A stretch of 64,000 bases of DNA. Source: Schistocephalus solidus. Lineage: Eukaryota > Platyhelminthes > Cestoda > Diphyllobothriidea > Diphyllobothriidae. Position numbers and translations under genes: made by a program. Positions 62,435 to 64,000 of the stretch are shown here, in pieces. Position 1 is the first letter of the stretch. Every line of letters starts with the position of its first letter. Below the pieces are notes generated by a model. The model had not been told where the DNA came from and did no database searches. It worked only from the letters and a program-made list of their open reading frames with translations. The stretch is taken from assembly GCA_017591395.1 (NCBI GenBank), contig WEDG01002913.1:248001-312000 (forward strand). Reading direction: 5' to 3'.

Positions 62435-63213
62435 CCACGTTCCAAGGCTGCCAATTGTTCGGTCGTAAAGGCTGTGCGGTTCCGCTGGAGCTTTTTGCCG
62501 ACCGACTCCGAGAGGTCCGTGGCCCTCTTCCCGAACTCCCCACCCTCAGCGGTGATCGGCGAATCGAGTCTGTCTACTGGGAGGGCACAGCCGTTCTGCA
62601 CATGGAGAGGATCATCGCCAGCCAGTCGGTGATCCGCCTGCTCCTCTTCGTCCTCGCCGACTTCATCGTCCAGTCCACTTGTGGTGCTACTACTACTACT
62701 GCTGCTGGTGGCGGTGGTGGTGCCACAACTGCCAACGTACGCCGGGAGATACGCGGAGGTCTCGCGTTCACTTTCTGAAGCTCTTCGCTTCCGGGAACTC
62801 ACAGGAAGAAAACTGGGCATTTTGCCTCCCAACTCCTCACTACGCCAATCTGGTGCAGTGAGTGTAAAGCGTTCCTGCTGTTGGTGCTGCTCTGGTGGCA
62901 ACGAAGTAGAAGATAATTCAGGTGCGAAGGGACCATCGTTGCGGATTGCAAGGCTGTAGTCGGACGTCCATCTGGAGCCGACCGTTTGATGACTCATATC
63001 AGTTCGAAATCCAGTCATGGTGGGATACACAAAGTGATTGGTCGATTGGCCTAAAACCAAACAGTCTTTAAGAGTAGGCAATACGATACTGTTTGTATTG
63101 GTCTGTAATGATAAAATAGTTGAAATGCACGGGATAGTGGATGACAGGGGCGTAGCCTTATCGGGGAGGGAATATTGCAGAGTCGGTTTACCTTGGGTTT
63201 CCACCTCAGATCC
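62435..63213 (-). CDS. pax6: Pax6-like gene, linker exon and start of the homeodomain
   Basis: A long Ser/Thr-rich linker region ends with a Glu/Asp block (DDEVGEDEEEQADH, about 62640-62680) and GKKLQRNRTAFTTEQLAALE, the N-terminal arm and helix 1 of a Pax4/6-type homeodomain. The donor is CGTGG followed by GTAGGT at 62434, splitting homeodomain codon 19. Pax6 homeoboxes in other animals also carry an intron near codon 19, as I recall. The 5' boundary at 63213 (acceptor-like CTGTAAG then GGATCTGAG) is a guess; a TGA lies 14 codons further upstream, so the exon cannot extend far beyond. No paired domain occurs between here and 64000, so it should lie on upstream exons outside the window. Confidence 0.82.
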
Positions 63214-64000
63214 CTTACAGCCAGTCGCATACTTATGAGCGTGGGGTCAGGAACTGAGCACAGCTAGGTGAACCTAGTAACGGCTGACAGTTAATGTTTG
63301 CCTATCGTCCTGCAATCACCTGAATTCTCCGTAGAACGCGTATACAAGGCAAAATAGAATCACTGTATTCTGTTCCAATAATCAAGACAGATAGTGAATG
63401 CCACAAATAGACGACCTTTATCATTCCCAATTACGACGGGCAGAGCATGAGCCCGACTCACTGACTAGTTAGGATTCAGACCTTACACCCTCCTTGCATG
63501 CAATCGCGATATGCTTGACTGGCGAGTATAAATTTTCGGAAAATGTTCATACACTTTCCTCTGATGTCGTCGGAAATACTTGCTGGTCATCTATGGTTTG
63601 CTAGCTTACTGGTTGAAGTTCTCCTGATGCAGAATCCCCTCCGCCTACCTTCTACATATACGAAGCTGTGACATTATAATTACTAGACTTGTTTCTTAGC
63701 CAGCGAGCCCTCATAGGGAAATCCGGTGTGAAAACCCGCGGACTCATCGTGTCCTGGGCAAAAAACTGCTTCCCACTTAAGTCGTTCGTCAATCAATGTT
63801 TTCATGACGGCTCACACGGTGCAGTATTGCAGAGGAAGGTAAAATAATGTTGGGACTGGATCGCGTCCCGTGAACCAGATGGTTCCCTACTGTGAGAGAT
63901 AAATAAATACTCCCGGTTTCCGAGCCAATTACAACACATAAATGAGGAAACTGAATAAAAAGGGATCCCAGGTATTGTTAGAATTGAACCCCGCCTATTC
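63214..64000. other. Presumed upstream intron of the Pax6-like gene
   Basis: No paired-domain motif or other exon was recognised on either strand up to the window edge. Confidence 0.4.

Overview
The window is eukaryotic and looks like flatworm DNA, most likely from a cestode with a large repeat-rich genome (a diphyllobothriidean-like tapeworm; a trematode is the alternative). Reasons: the only confident host genes are split by spliceosomal introns, some only 34-52 nt long; one is a Pax6-type homeobox gene with kilobase introns; and most of the sequence is non-LTR (LINE), Penelope-like and Ty3/Gypsy debris, tRNA-derived SINEs, microsatellites and degenerate CCCTAA telomere-like tracts. There are no bacterial operons, CRISPR arrays or phage genes. 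The species assignment is inference.

Layout. 1-1345: 3' end of a LINE whose protein ends in C2H2 zinc fingers (copy 1). 2527-3240 and 17581-18300: two near-identical copies of a repeat with a telomere-like block. 5064-5336: 11-bp minisatellite. 6405-7490: LINE tail fragments, one swollen by a (GA)n tract. 7890-12107: copy 2 of the LINE. 12108-21005: SINEs, microsatellites and tail fragments. 21130-24400: decayed Ty3/Gypsy element. 25134-25739: a small four-exon gene for a secreted C-type-lectin-like protein. 26500-27180: Penelope-like fragment (minus). 28438-36600: copy 3 of the LINE, the most complete one, flanked on both sides by tandem ~370-bp units that match its own 3' end. 38028-39110: fragment of a second LINE family. 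43700-48705: copy 4 (minus). 53910-63213: three 3' exons of a Pax6-like gene (minus), whose paired-domain exons must lie beyond the right edge, if present.

How the parts fit. The zinc-finger LINE encodes an APE-type endonuclease, a reverse transcriptase and, in the same frame, C2HC/C2H2 fingers. Its 3' tail is a dimer of ~365-bp monomers, each opened by a stem-loop of constant 21-nt span. Further ~370-bp units sharing the tail's 3' end stand alone or in arrays joined through (GT)n, which suggests that the element and shorter relatives extend at GT microsatellites. All four copies are broken by frameshifts or deletions, so none here looks autonomous. The two confident host genes, the lectin-like gene and the Pax6-like gene, stand in otherwise repeat-dominated DNA.
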